This document shows, piece by piece, positions 1 to 6,112 of a stretch of DNA of 62,042 nt. The stretch spans positions 1 through 62,042 of the forward strand of contig JAFTTH010000017.1 of the NCBI GenBank assembly GCA_017466885.1, read 5' to 3'. The notes under the pieces are model-generated. The model saw nothing but the letters and a program-made list of their open reading frames with translations. It searched no databases and was not told where the DNA came from. Position 1 is the first letter of the stretch. Every line of letters begins with the position of its first letter. This DNA is from Oscillospiraceae bacterium. Lineage in GTDB: Bacteria > Bacillota > Clostridia > Oscillospirales > Ruminococcaceae. A program made the position numbers and the translations under genes.

Positions 1-143
1 AAGGTAGTTGGCGGTTAGATATAAAAAGTTTCCCTTATTTTCGCTCATAAGGGCAAAAACAAGGGAAAATACATAACAGTTGAGTTTGTAACAGGCGAAA
101 ACCCCAGTAATATCAAGGGTTTTTAGAGTGTAGGACAGTTATT

Positions 144-159
144 GTCTGATAAACCGCAA
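144..159 (-). promoter_or_regulatory. Degenerate copy of the WYL-island operator/promoter
   Basis: GTCTGATAAACCGCAA matches the operator at 7347-7362 (GTCCCATAAACCGGAC) at most positions, and the preceding bases (GTTATT) are the same. Read on the minus strand it is followed by TACACT, where the other copies have a TAAAAT -10 box. It would drive transcription leftwards, off the window edge. One half-site is decayed. The rest of 1-180 holds no gene that I can support. Confidence 0.35.
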
Positions 160-189
160 TTTGTCTAACAGGACAGGCACATTACTTTT

Positions 190-232
190 GGGTAGTTTTT
201 CTCCCAATTCTGCTCCGTTTAGGTAGTCTTTC
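190..232 (+). repeat. Paired direct repeat upstream of terminator and hairpin array 1
   Basis: The word GGTAGTYTTTC occurs at about 191 and again at about 222, 31 bases apart, on either side of TGCTCCGTTT. The same layout with a different word (TTACTCTTA) recurs at 1200-1241, in the same position relative to a terminator and hairpin array 2. The conserved TGCTCCGTTT between changeable word pairs suggests a structured element. Its function is unknown to me. Confidence 0.5.
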
Positions 233-237
233 GCAAC

Positions 238-277
238 AAAAAGACCTCTTTTGTCTACTGGACAAAAGGGGTCTTTT
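238..277 (+). terminator. Intrinsic terminator ahead of array 1
   Basis: AAAAAGACC-CTTTTGTC pairs with GGACAAAAG-GGTCTTTTT, a strong stem ending in a T-run. It resembles the terminator at 1247-1280. No gene upstream of it is visible in the window. Confidence 0.7.
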
Positions 278-278
278 T

Positions 279-450
279 GAATGATGTTTGCCTTCGGCAA
301 ATGATGTCGTTTCACTAATGATGCCGCTAACGCTAATGATGTCGGCTTCGCCTAATGTTTGTGGCAAACATCACATCATTGCGACCAAAGGGAGCAACAT
401 CATATTTGCGTAGCAAATGCATCATGTCGCCATTGGCGATGCATCATTGA
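279..450. repeat. Hairpin array 1 (spacer word ATGATG/CATCAT)
   Basis: Short palindromes such as TTTGCCTTCGGCAAA, ATTTGCGTAGCAAAT and GTCGCCATTGGCGAT are separated by ATGATG on the left half and CATCAT on the right half. The two halves meet at an asymmetric core, ATTGCGACCAAAGGGAG, at about 388-404. The array begins right after the terminator at 238-277 and ends at the promoter of the four-helix-bundle gene. The palindromes differ in sequence, so this is not a simple tandem repeat or a CRISPR. Three related arrays occur at 1285, 11137 and 61860. Confidence 0.85.
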
Positions 451-475
451 AATGTCCTGAATTTTACGATATAAT
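447..475 (+). promoter_or_regulatory. Promoter for the four-helix-bundle operon
   Basis: TTGAAA (447-452), 17 bases, then TATAAT (470-475): near-consensus sigma-A spacing. The -35 hexamer begins inside the last CATCATTG word of array 1, so the array edge supplies part of the promoter. Confidence 0.7.
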
Positions 476-497
476 TACTTTTAAAGGAGGCGATTAC

Positions 498-851
498 GTG
501 AAGGAAAATAAGCTGGCAGAACTGTCAATGGAATTCTCTATGGATATTATCAACCTTGTAAAGCATTTAAAATCTAACCACGAATCTATTATTTCTAACC
601 AAATCGGCAGAAGCGGAACAAGCATCGGTGCCAACATCCATGAAGCACAGTACGCACAAGGCAAGAAAGACTTTGTTTCAAAACTTGAAAATGCCTTAAA
701 AGAAGCAAGCGAAACAGGCTATTGGCTTGAATTATTACACAAAACCAACTACATCGATGAACAATCATATAAAGCACTTTCTGCAAAATGTACGTCTTTG
801 CGTGTTATGCTGATCGCTTCTTGTAGAACCGCTAAGGAGAATACGAAATGA
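498..851 (+). CDS. Four-helix-bundle protein, S23/Avd-like (TIGR02436-type)
   Basis: This 117-residue protein resembles the family that includes proteins encoded in Leptospira 23S rRNA intervening sequences and the Avd accessory protein of diversity-generating retroelements. Visible features are helical heptads, the QIGRSGTSIGANIHEA segment and the conserved EA..KKDFVSKLENALKEASET..WLELL region. The start is GTG at 498 with AAAGGAGG 7 bases upstream; an in-frame ATG at 417 lies inside hairpin array 1 and before the promoter, so it is not used. The stop overlaps the next gene by ATGA. Family members are basic nucleic-acid-binding oligomers. The flanking hairpin arrays suggest, but do not prove, that it binds or is carried with them. 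No reverse transcriptase is present. Confidence 0.8.
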   Translation: MKENKLAELSMEFSMDIINLVKHLKSNHESIISNQIGRSGTSIGANIHEAQYAQGKKDFVSKLENALKEASETGYWLELLHKTNYIDEQSYKALSAKCTSLRVMLIASCRTAKENTK

Positions 852-1186
852 TAGGTTCGATCGTTACCGTAACTGTTGACAGACCTCTGGGTAGTTATCA
901 TCCTGAGCATCCGGACATATATTATCCAATAAACTATGGCTATATTAAAGGAACAATGGCGGCAGATGGCGAAGAAGAGGACGCTTATATTTTAGGCGTG
1001 AATGAGCCTGTTTCTGAATTTACCGGAAGAATAATAGCCATTATCAATCGTGAGAATGATATAGAACATAAATGGGTAGTTGCACCGGATGGTATGACTT
1101 TTACGCAGGAAGAGATTGCAGAATTAACGTATTTTCAAGAACGATATTTTAAGTCGAAAATCTCTTTGCTGTATAAACAACTTTAA
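848..1186 (+). CDS. Small inorganic-pyrophosphatase-like protein
   Basis: The 112-residue protein has the YPINYGYIKGT and DGEEEDAYILGV motifs of family I inorganic pyrophosphatases (their P-NYGYIPGT and DGDPLDVLV motifs). It is much shorter than the usual roughly 170 residues, and the classic D-x-D-P-x-D cluster is altered to DGEEEDA. Short proteins of this type exist in Firmicutes; whether they hydrolyse pyrophosphate is uncertain. It is translationally coupled to the four-helix-bundle gene through ATGA, with RBS AAGGAG inside that gene, so the pair is one operon. A terminator and array 2 follow. Confidence 0.6.
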   Translation: MIGSIVTVTVDRPLGSYHPEHPDIYYPINYGYIKGTMAADGEEEDAYILGVNEPVSEFTGRIIAIINRENDIEHKWVVAPDGMTFTQEEIAELTYFQERYFKSKISLLYKQL

Positions 1187-1199
1187 CTTGGTGTACTTT

Positions 1200-1241
1200 T
1201 GTTTACTCTTACCTCAGTTTTGCTCCGTTTGGTTACTCTTA
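1200..1241 (+). repeat. Paired direct repeat upstream of terminator and hairpin array 2
   Basis: GTTTACTCTTA at about 1201 and GGTTACTCTTA at about 1231 flank TTTTGCTCCGTTT. This mirrors 190-232: same conserved TGCTCCGTTT, same roughly 30-base period, different repeated word. Confidence 0.5.
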
Positions 1242-1246
1242 GGCAG

Positions 1247-1280
1247 AAAAAAGACCTTGTCGAAAGACAAGGCCTTTTTT
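1247..1280 (+). terminator. Intrinsic terminator of the four-helix-bundle operon
   Basis: AAAAAAGACCTTGTC-GAAA-GACAAGGCCTTTTTT forms a long perfect stem with a GAAA loop and T-run, 60 bases after the pyrophosphatase-like stop codon. Confidence 0.85.
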
Positions 1281-1284
1281 CAAC

Positions 1285-1413
1285 GAAATTCGCCTACGGC
1301 GAGTGAAATTTGGCTTCGCCAAGTGAAATAGCTTCGCTGTGAAATATTTGCTCCGCAAATGTGAAGGGCGAATTTCATTTCGCATCGCGACCATAGGGAG
1401 AAATATTTCACAA
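1285..1413. repeat. Hairpin array 2 (spacer word GTGAAAT/ATTTCAC)
   Basis: Palindromes TTCGCCTACGGCGA, TTGGCTTCGCCAA, AGCTTCGCT and ATTTGCTCCGCAAAT are separated by GTGAAAT. The core GCGACCATAGGGAG (about 1387-1400) matches GCGACCAAAGGGAG of array 1. After the core the word is inverted (ATTTCAC). The array directly follows a terminator, as the other three do. Confidence 0.85.
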
Positions 1414-1464
1414 TTTCTGGTTCGATACACTAAACTGCAAAACCATCTTTTGCTGATCATAGAT

Positions 1465-1508
1465 AAAAAGCACCTGCAATCGGTAATCCGGTCACAGGTG
1501 CTTTTTTG
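1465..1508 (-). terminator. Terminator of the miaB-ylbF operon
   Basis: AAAAGCACCTG and CAGGTGCTTTT form a stem just downstream of the ylbF-like stop, with T-runs on both strands. Confidence 0.75.
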
Positions 1509-1513
1509 TTCGA

Positions 1514-1924
1514 TTAGTGGCAGCCGGAGCAGCTGGAGCAGTTTCCGCCGCATCCGCCGGGAGCTTCGTACTGGGCGGTCTCGGGGTCCTCACCGTTGAG
1601 GAAGAGAGTCAGATAGCCCTGAATCTCGCGGGTCAGTGCGTCAATATCGTGCTTGGCAACATTGTACTCCATCATAGAGCCGTTGGTCATAATTTTCTCG
1701 TAAAGGTCACGGACCTCCCGGTCGTAGGCCGAGATTTTGGCTTCATCCCGCTCGGAGGCGTTCATCAGCTCGTTGAGGCCGATCCGCTTGAGGTTGAATT
1801 CGCCGATGAGCGCCTGGAGCGCTTCATCGTTGTCGTTGGCGGTTTTGGCCGCCATAAAGCGATCGTAACGGGGGTCCTGCTGGAGAGCCTTTCCCAGCTC
1901 TCTTACTGCTGCAATAACATCCAT
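1514..1924 (-). CDS. YlbF/YmcA family protein with C-terminal Cys cluster
   Basis: This is a 136-residue helical protein of the RicA/RicF (YmcA/YlbF) family. In Bacillus subtilis these proteins and RicT form a complex that promotes Y-targeted mRNA maturation and development and carries [4Fe-4S] clusters. The N-terminal half reads DVIAAVRELGKALQQDPRY; the C-terminus has CGGNCSSCSGCH, four cysteines and a histidine suited to metal or cluster binding. It lies just downstream of miaB, as ymcA does in Bacillus. I prefer ATG 1924, which has GGAAG about 7 bases upstream; an ATG at 1936 overlaps the AAGGA signal itself. Which paralogue it is cannot be settled by eye. Confidence 0.8.
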   Translation of the reverse strand: MDVIAAVRELGKALQQDPRYDRFMAAKTANDNDEALQALIGEFNLKRIGLNELMNASERDEAKISAYDREVRDLYEKIMTNGSMMEYNVAKHDIDALTREIQGYLTLFLNGEDPETAQYEAPGGCGGNCSSCSGCH

Positions 1925-1986
1925 TGTTTCTTCCATCCTTACTTGATTTTATAGTTGAACCGCTTTTGGCGGCGGTTTGCAAAAAC

Positions 1987-3396
1987 TTAAAGGCAGTCTC
2001 CCACCATCCAGAAGGGCTTTGCCTCCCGGGCGACGATCCACACCGGTTTCCCAATCAGAGAGGGGTCACCGGGGAACTCGCAGATAATATTTTCATCGCT
2101 TCGACCAGTCAGATAGCCCGGGCCGGTCTTTCCCTCCTCCTCGGCAATTACCCGAAGCTTCCGCCCCAGGAAGGATTGGTGCCGTTTAATGCTGATCTGC
2201 TCCTGAAGAGCGAGAAGGCGGGCAAAGCGCTCGGTTTTTTCAGAGTGGGGGGTTACATCGGGGAGGTCTGCGGCCTTTGTTCCCTTCCGTTTGGAATAGA
2301 TAAAGGTGAACAAGGAATCGTACTCTACTTCCTCCACCAGAGAAAGCGTCTGGGCAAAATCCTCTTCCGTTTCCCCGGGGAAGCCGACGATAATATCACT
2401 GCTGAAGGAGATTCCGGGAACCTTTTCCTTGGCATAACGAATCAGGGAGAGGTATTTTTCCCGATCATACCGCCGGTTCATTTGAGCAAGGATCCGGTCG
2501 CTCCCCGACTGCACCGGCAGATGCAGATAGTTGCAGACCTTCTCGCAGGCGGCGATGGTATCAATCAGCTCGGGGGTGCAGTCCTTGGGGTGGGAGGTCA
2601 TAAACTTGATCCGGAAATCTCCGGGCAGAGCATTGATCCGGCGGAGCAGCTCCGCAAAGTTGATGGGTTCATCCAGGCCCTTGCCGTAAGAGTTGACGTT
2701 TTGACCCAAAAGGAGGATCTCATGGTAGCCTGCGGCAATAATCTGCTCCGCCTCAGCCAAAATATCCTCGGGGCGGCGGCTCCGTTCCCTTCCACGGACA
2801 TAAGGAACAATACAATACGAACAGAAGTTATCGCACCCATACATCACCGACAGAAGGGCACGCCCGCCCTCCGCGCGAATGACCGGCATTCCTTCGCAGA
2901 TGGAGTCCTGCTCTTCAATCTGGCAGACCTTGCGGCGTTGGGCCAGAGCTTGGTAAAGATACTCGGGCAGACGGTGGATTCCATTCGTCCCGAACACAAT
3001 ATCCACATAAGGGAAGCTTTTTTTGATCCGCTCCGCGATATGGGGTTGCTTTGCCATACAGCCGCAGACAGCAATAATCAAAGAGGAACGGCGGTTTTTC
3101 AGCTTTTTCAAAGCACCGAGGTTGCCAAACACCCGATCCTCGGCGTGCTCCCGGACGGCGCAGGTATTAAAGATGATCAGGTGCGCTTCCTCAGGTTGCT
3201 CGGTAAACCCATATCCAAGCTCCGAAAGGACACCCTTGATCCGCTCACCGTCCGCTGCGTTTTGCTGGCAACCGTAGGTGCGGACAAGAGCCAACCGACT
3301 CTGCCCTGTCATCTCGGAAAGACGGGCATTTTCAGCCAGCACCGCCTCTGTGAAATCCGGGATGGCAGACAGATCGAATTGTAAAATCTCCGGCAT
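1987..3396 (-). CDS. miaB: tRNA-2-methylthio-N6-dimethylallyladenosine synthase
   Basis: A 469-residue methylthiotransferase. It would add the 2-methylthio group to i6A37 of tRNAs reading UNN codons. An N-terminal UPF0004 domain with TYGCQQN, NTCAVRE and CGCMAKQ supplies three cluster cysteines; the radical-SAM motif CDNFCSYC sits near residue 195, followed by the GQNVNSYG and PVQSGS segments, and a C-terminal TRAM domain ends in WMVGDCL. The length is standard. RBS AAGGAATG precedes ATG 3396. It follows tsaD by 24 bases, so the operon groups two tRNA A37 modification enzymes. Confidence 0.95.
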   Translation of the reverse strand: MPEILQFDLSAIPDFTEAVLAENARLSEMTGQSRLALVRTYGCQQNAADGERIKGVLSELGYGFTEQPEEAHLIIFNTCAVREHAEDRVFGNLGALKKLKNRRSSLIIAVCGCMAKQPHIAERIKKSFPYVDIVFGTNGIHRLPEYLYQALAQRRKVCQIEEQDSICEGMPVIRAEGGRALLSVMYGCDNFCSYCIVPYVRGRERSRRPEDILAEAEQIIAAGYHEILLLGQNVNSYGKGLDEPINFAELLRRINALPGDFRIKFMTSHPKDCTPELIDTIAACEKVCNYLHLPVQSGSDRILAQMNRRYDREKYLSLIRYAKEKVPGISFSSDIIVGFPGETEEDFAQTLSLVEEVEYDSLFTFIYSKRKGTKAADLPDVTPHSEKTERFARLLALQEQISIKRHQSFLGRKLRVIAEEEGKTGPGYLTGRSDENIICEFPGDPSLIGKPVWIVAREAKPFWMVGDCL

Positions 3397-3420
3397 AGAA
3401 ACATTCCTTCGCTGGTAGGA

Positions 3421-4431
3421 TCACCCCAGCTCAACGCTGCGGGTGGGGTAGCCGTTGAGGGAGGAGTCCCCTCTGACACCGGCCAAATATTCGTAATACC
3501 CCTGGGCGGCAACCATAGCCGCGTTATCTCCGCAGAGGGAGAGAGGGGGGCAGTAAAGGGTTCGTCCCGACTGCTGGCAAGCCTCAGTTAAGGCGCGACG
3601 CAGGCCCGAGTTGGCCGAAACCCCGCCGGCGGCAACGATTGTTTTGCAGTTATACTCCTCAGCCGCCCGCATCAGGTGGTCGGTCAGGATCTCCGAAACT
3701 GTCCCTTGGAAGGAAGCAGCAAGATCTGCGGTATTCAGCTCTGTCCCGGTTTGACGGGCATTGTGCAAAAGGTTGATGACGGCAGTTTTCAGCCCGGAAA
3801 AGCTGAAATCGTAGGGTGAGCCTTCCACCTTGGGACGTGGGAGAGAAAATGCTTTGGGGTCCCCCTCTGCGGCAAGCCGGTCAATAAAAACACCGCCGGG
3901 ATAGGGCAGACCCATTGCCCGGGCCGCTTTATCAAAGGCTTCCCCTGCGGCATCGTCCCGGGTGCGGCCGATGATCTTATAATCGGTATAATCCTTCAAA
4001 AGGACGATATGACTGTGTCCCCCCGAGGCGATCAGGGCCAAAAAGGGCGGCTTGAGATCGGGGTGGGCAAGATAGTTAGCTGCAACGTGAGAACGGAGGT
4101 GGTGGACCGGAACCAGCGGGAGGTTTTGCGAAAGGGAAAAGCCCTTGGCAAAGTTGACCCCCACAAGAAGGGCACCAATCAGACCGGGTGCGTAGGTTAC
4201 CGCAACGGCATCCAGCCGGTCGGGGGTGATGCTTGCCTGGCGGAGCGCTTCCTCCACCACGCCGCTGATGGCCTCCATATGCCGCCGGGAGGCGATCTCC
4301 GGCACAACGCCGCCATAGATCCGGTGCTCCTCCACCTGCGAAGCAATCACAGAGGAAAGCTGCCGCCTGCCATCCTCCACGATGGCGGCCGCCGTTTCGT
4401 CGCAGGAGGATTCAATTCCTAAAATAAGCAT
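3421..4431 (-). CDS. tsaD: tRNA N6-threonylcarbamoyladenosine transferase TsaD
   Basis: A 336-residue Kae1/TsaD protein that transfers the threonylcarbamoyl group to A37 of ANN-decoding tRNAs, together with TsaB and TsaE (not encoded in this window). It opens with MLILGIESSCDETAAA, has the HMEAI metal-binding motif, ASGGHSH, PGGVFID and the C-terminal LCGDNAAM segment. The length is normal. RBS AAAGGAA lies before ATG 4431. It sits between rimI and miaB in the minus operon. Confidence 0.97.
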   Translation of the reverse strand: MLILGIESSCDETAAAIVEDGRRQLSSVIASQVEEHRIYGGVVPEIASRRHMEAISGVVEEALRQASITPDRLDAVAVTYAPGLIGALLVGVNFAKGFSLSQNLPLVPVHHLRSHVAANYLAHPDLKPPFLALIASGGHSHIVLLKDYTDYKIIGRTRDDAAGEAFDKAARAMGLPYPGGVFIDRLAAEGDPKAFSLPRPKVEGSPYDFSFSGLKTAVINLLHNARQTGTELNTADLAASFQGTVSEILTDHLMRAAEEYNCKTIVAAGGVSANSGLRRALTEACQQSGRTLYCPPLSLCGDNAAMVAAQGYYEYLAGVRGDSSLNGYPTRSVELG

Positions 4432-4447
4432 TGTACCGTTCCTTTTC

Positions 4448-4903
4448 TCAAAGGCGCCGGGTCATAATATAGGCGCTCTCTGAAGGGTTTGTATAAAAGT
4501 TTTTCCGCTCACCGGTGATCTCGAAATCCTCCGAGCGGTAAAAATCAATGGCAATATCATTGGACTTGCGAACCTCAAGGCTGAGGAAGGCAAGAGCGTT
4601 TTCCTCCGAAAACTCCAGGGCAGTCCGAAGAAGGCGGCGGGCAATTCCCTGCCGGCGATATTCCGGTGCCACGACGATATTGGTCACATAGCCTTCGTCA
4701 ATAATATAGTGCATTCCGATATATCCGATCGGCTTTGCACCGTCGCACGCGACAAAAAACGCCGCAAGGGGATTGGAAAGTTCTTCGTAAAGAGAATCAT
4801 AGCTCCAGGGGGTAGAAAAAACCTCCCGCTCCAAATCGGCAAGAGCTTGAATATCCTCCTGCTCCATCAAGCGGATCTGAATCTGTGATAATCGGTCGTC
4901 CAT
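4448..4903 (-). CDS. rimI: Ribosomal-protein-alanine N-acetyltransferase
   Basis: A 151-residue GNAT acetyltransferase of the RimI type, which acetylates the N-terminal alanine of ribosomal protein S18. It shows the acetyl-CoA loop in VAPEYRRQGIARRLL, the FLSLEVRKSN strand and the C-terminal AIDFYRSEDFEITGERKNFYT pattern typical of RimI. RBS AAAGGAGAG precedes ATG 4903. RimI next to tsaD is a common Firmicute arrangement, which supports RimI over a generic GNAT. Confidence 0.9.
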   Translation of the reverse strand: MDDRLSQIQIRLMEQEDIQALADLEREVFSTPWSYDSLYEELSNPLAAFFVACDGAKPIGYIGMHYIIDEGYVTNIVVAPEYRRQGIARRLLRTALEFSEENALAFLSLEVRKSNDIAIDFYRSEDFEITGERKNFYTNPSESAYIMTRRL

Positions 4904-4948
4904 TTGGGAATGTTCTCTCCTTTTAGCAATGATAATTGTTATCTAAGT

Positions 4949-5365
4949 TTAAGCCTCTAAATCGGCAAGAAGGGTCTTCACCTGCTCCTCCAGGTGCCGG
5001 GCACAGGCGCGGTAGATCTCGTCATCCCCGCCGAAGGGGTCGGGAATATTCCAGACCAGCAGCTTTTCCTCCCCCTGGGGGAATGCTCCCAGCAGGCGCG
5101 CCGCGTGGGTAGGGGTCATACAGCAGATCAGGTCTGCCTGATCCACCATCTCGCAGGTCAGCAGTCTGGCCCGATGCCCCGAAAGATCGATCCCTTTTTC
5201 GGCCATCACAGCCACAGCCTCCTCCGATGCAGGATCATCCTTTCTGGCAAAGACACCGGCGCTGGACACGGAATAAGCACCCTCCGGCGCCATCCGGCGG
5301 AAAAGTCCCTCCGCCATAGGACTGCGGCAGGTATTTCCGGTGCAAACGAACAGAATATTTTTCAT
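4949..5365 (-). CDS. Low-molecular-weight protein-tyrosine/arginine phosphatase
   Basis: A 138-residue LMW phosphatase. The P-loop CTGNTCRS (C8, R14) lies right at the N-terminus after MKNILFV, and the general-acid Asp sits in NIPDPFGGDDEIY. The start is ATG 5365, with AAGGAG 9 bases upstream; an in-frame extension to 5488 crosses AT-rich non-coding-looking sequence. In Bacillus the homologue YwlE dephosphorylates McsB-made phosphoarginine. Because this window also encodes McsB, an arginine phosphatase role is plausible but inferred. It is the first gene of the rimI-tsaD-miaB operon. Confidence 0.9.
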   Translation of the reverse strand: MKNILFVCTGNTCRSPMAEGLFRRMAPEGAYSVSSAGVFARKDDPASEEAVAVMAEKGIDLSGHRARLLTCEMVDQADLICCMTPTHAARLLGAFPQGEEKLLVWNIPDPFGGDDEIYRACARHLEEQVKTLLADLEA

Positions 5366-5630
5366 TGGGCCGGCTCCTTCCGCCGTAAAAAATTCCGGGA
5401 ATTTTGCAAAAAGCCTCTTTATGCAACAGTCCCCGGATATTATAGCAAAAAGGAAGGGGAAATTCAATCCCTTTTTCCCCTTCCGCAAAGAAAGAATCTC
5501 ACATTTTTCTCTGTAAAATCATAGGCTGAACCAAAGACGTCGCTCCCCAGCGTTTTTTGCTGAATAATCCAAGAAAGATCCGGCAACAATAGTTCCGAAC
5601 AAAATCCACTGAAAAATCGGAGTGAGGAGA

Positions 5631-5981
5631 ATGACCGTTAAACGGGGAGATATTTACTATGCGGACCTGAGCCCGGTGGTCGGATCGGAGCAGGGGGGTG
5701 TCCGGCCGGTGCTGATCGTCCAAAACGATGTGGGAAATAAATACAGTCCCACCGTTATTGCCGCGGCAATTACCAGCCAGCGGGACAAAGCCAATCTTCC
5801 GACCCATATTGAGGTCTCCGCGGAGCTTTGCGGACTGACCAAGGAATCGATCGTTCTGCTGGAGCAGGTGCGGACCATTGACAAACGACGGCTGAAGGAA
5901 AAGATGGGACGACTGGATCCGGACAGTATGAACCGGGTCAACCATGCCCTGCAGGTCAGCTTTGGACTGGAGCCCCGCTGA
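5631..5981 (+). CDS. mazF: MazF/NdoA-type mRNA interferase without an adjacent antitoxin
   Basis: A 116-residue PemK/MazF endoribonuclease. Hallmarks are [29 protein letters not shown] and the [18 protein letters not shown] segment. These enzymes cleave single-stranded mRNA at short motifs. The start is ATG 5631, with GAGGAG immediately before it; the GTG at 5622 is part of that RBS. In many Firmicutes a MazE antitoxin gene precedes it. Here 5366-5630 has no supportable ORF, so the toxin gene is alone. A terminator follows at 6003. Confidence 0.92.
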   Translation: MTVKRGDIYYADLSPVVGSEQGGVRPVLIVQNDVGNKYSPTVIAAAITSQRDKANLPTHIEVSAELCGLTKESIVLLEQVRTIDKRRLKEKMGRLDPDSMNRVNHALQVSFGLEPR

Positions 5982-6002
5982 ACGATACATTTCCTTCCGC
6001 AA

Positions 6003-6034
6003 AAGCCTCCGGGGGTCTCCCCGGAGGCTTCTTT
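6003..6034 (+). terminator. mazF terminator
   Basis: AAGCCTCCGGGG-GTC-TCCCCGGAGGCTT followed by CTTTTGG, 22 bases past the mazF stop; a long G+C-rich stem. Confidence 0.9.
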
Positions 6035-6051
6035 TGGTTATACAATATCAA

Positions 6052-6099
6052 TCAATGAAGGTCTCTTGTCAGTTTTCTCTTTCGGGTTTTGTTATTCAT
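6052..6099 (-). CDS. Possible 15-residue basic micro-ORF
   Basis: Downstream of the SWIM gene an ATG with AAGGAG 9 bases upstream opens MNNKTRKRKLTRDLH and a stop. The ribosome site is good but the peptide is tiny, has no family, and may be chance or a remnant. Confidence 0.2.
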   Translation of the reverse strand: MNNKTRKRKLTRDLH

Positions 6100-6112
6100 A
6101 GTCAGACTCTCC

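Noticed and set aside
182..367. 61-residue minus-strand ORF
   Set aside because: It is read through the terminator and hairpin array 1; the peptide is just translated repeat with no ribosome site.
279..450. CRISPR array
   Set aside because: The constant words are only 6-10 bases, the variable parts are palindromes rather than unique spacers, the word inverts midway, and no cas genes are present. The same applies to the other three arrays.
417..497. Upstream ATG for the four-helix-bundle protein
   Set aside because: It lies inside the array and before the promoter. GTG 498 has AAAGGAGG at the right distance and matches the family N-terminus.
498..851. Diversity-generating retroelement (Avd as accessory)
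   Set aside because: No reverse transcriptase, template repeat or variable target gene is in the window. Only the protein family resemblance remains.
1924..3384. 486-residue plus-strand ORF opposite miaB
   Set aside because: miaB has all cluster motifs; the opposite frame has none and no promoter or ribosome site of its own.
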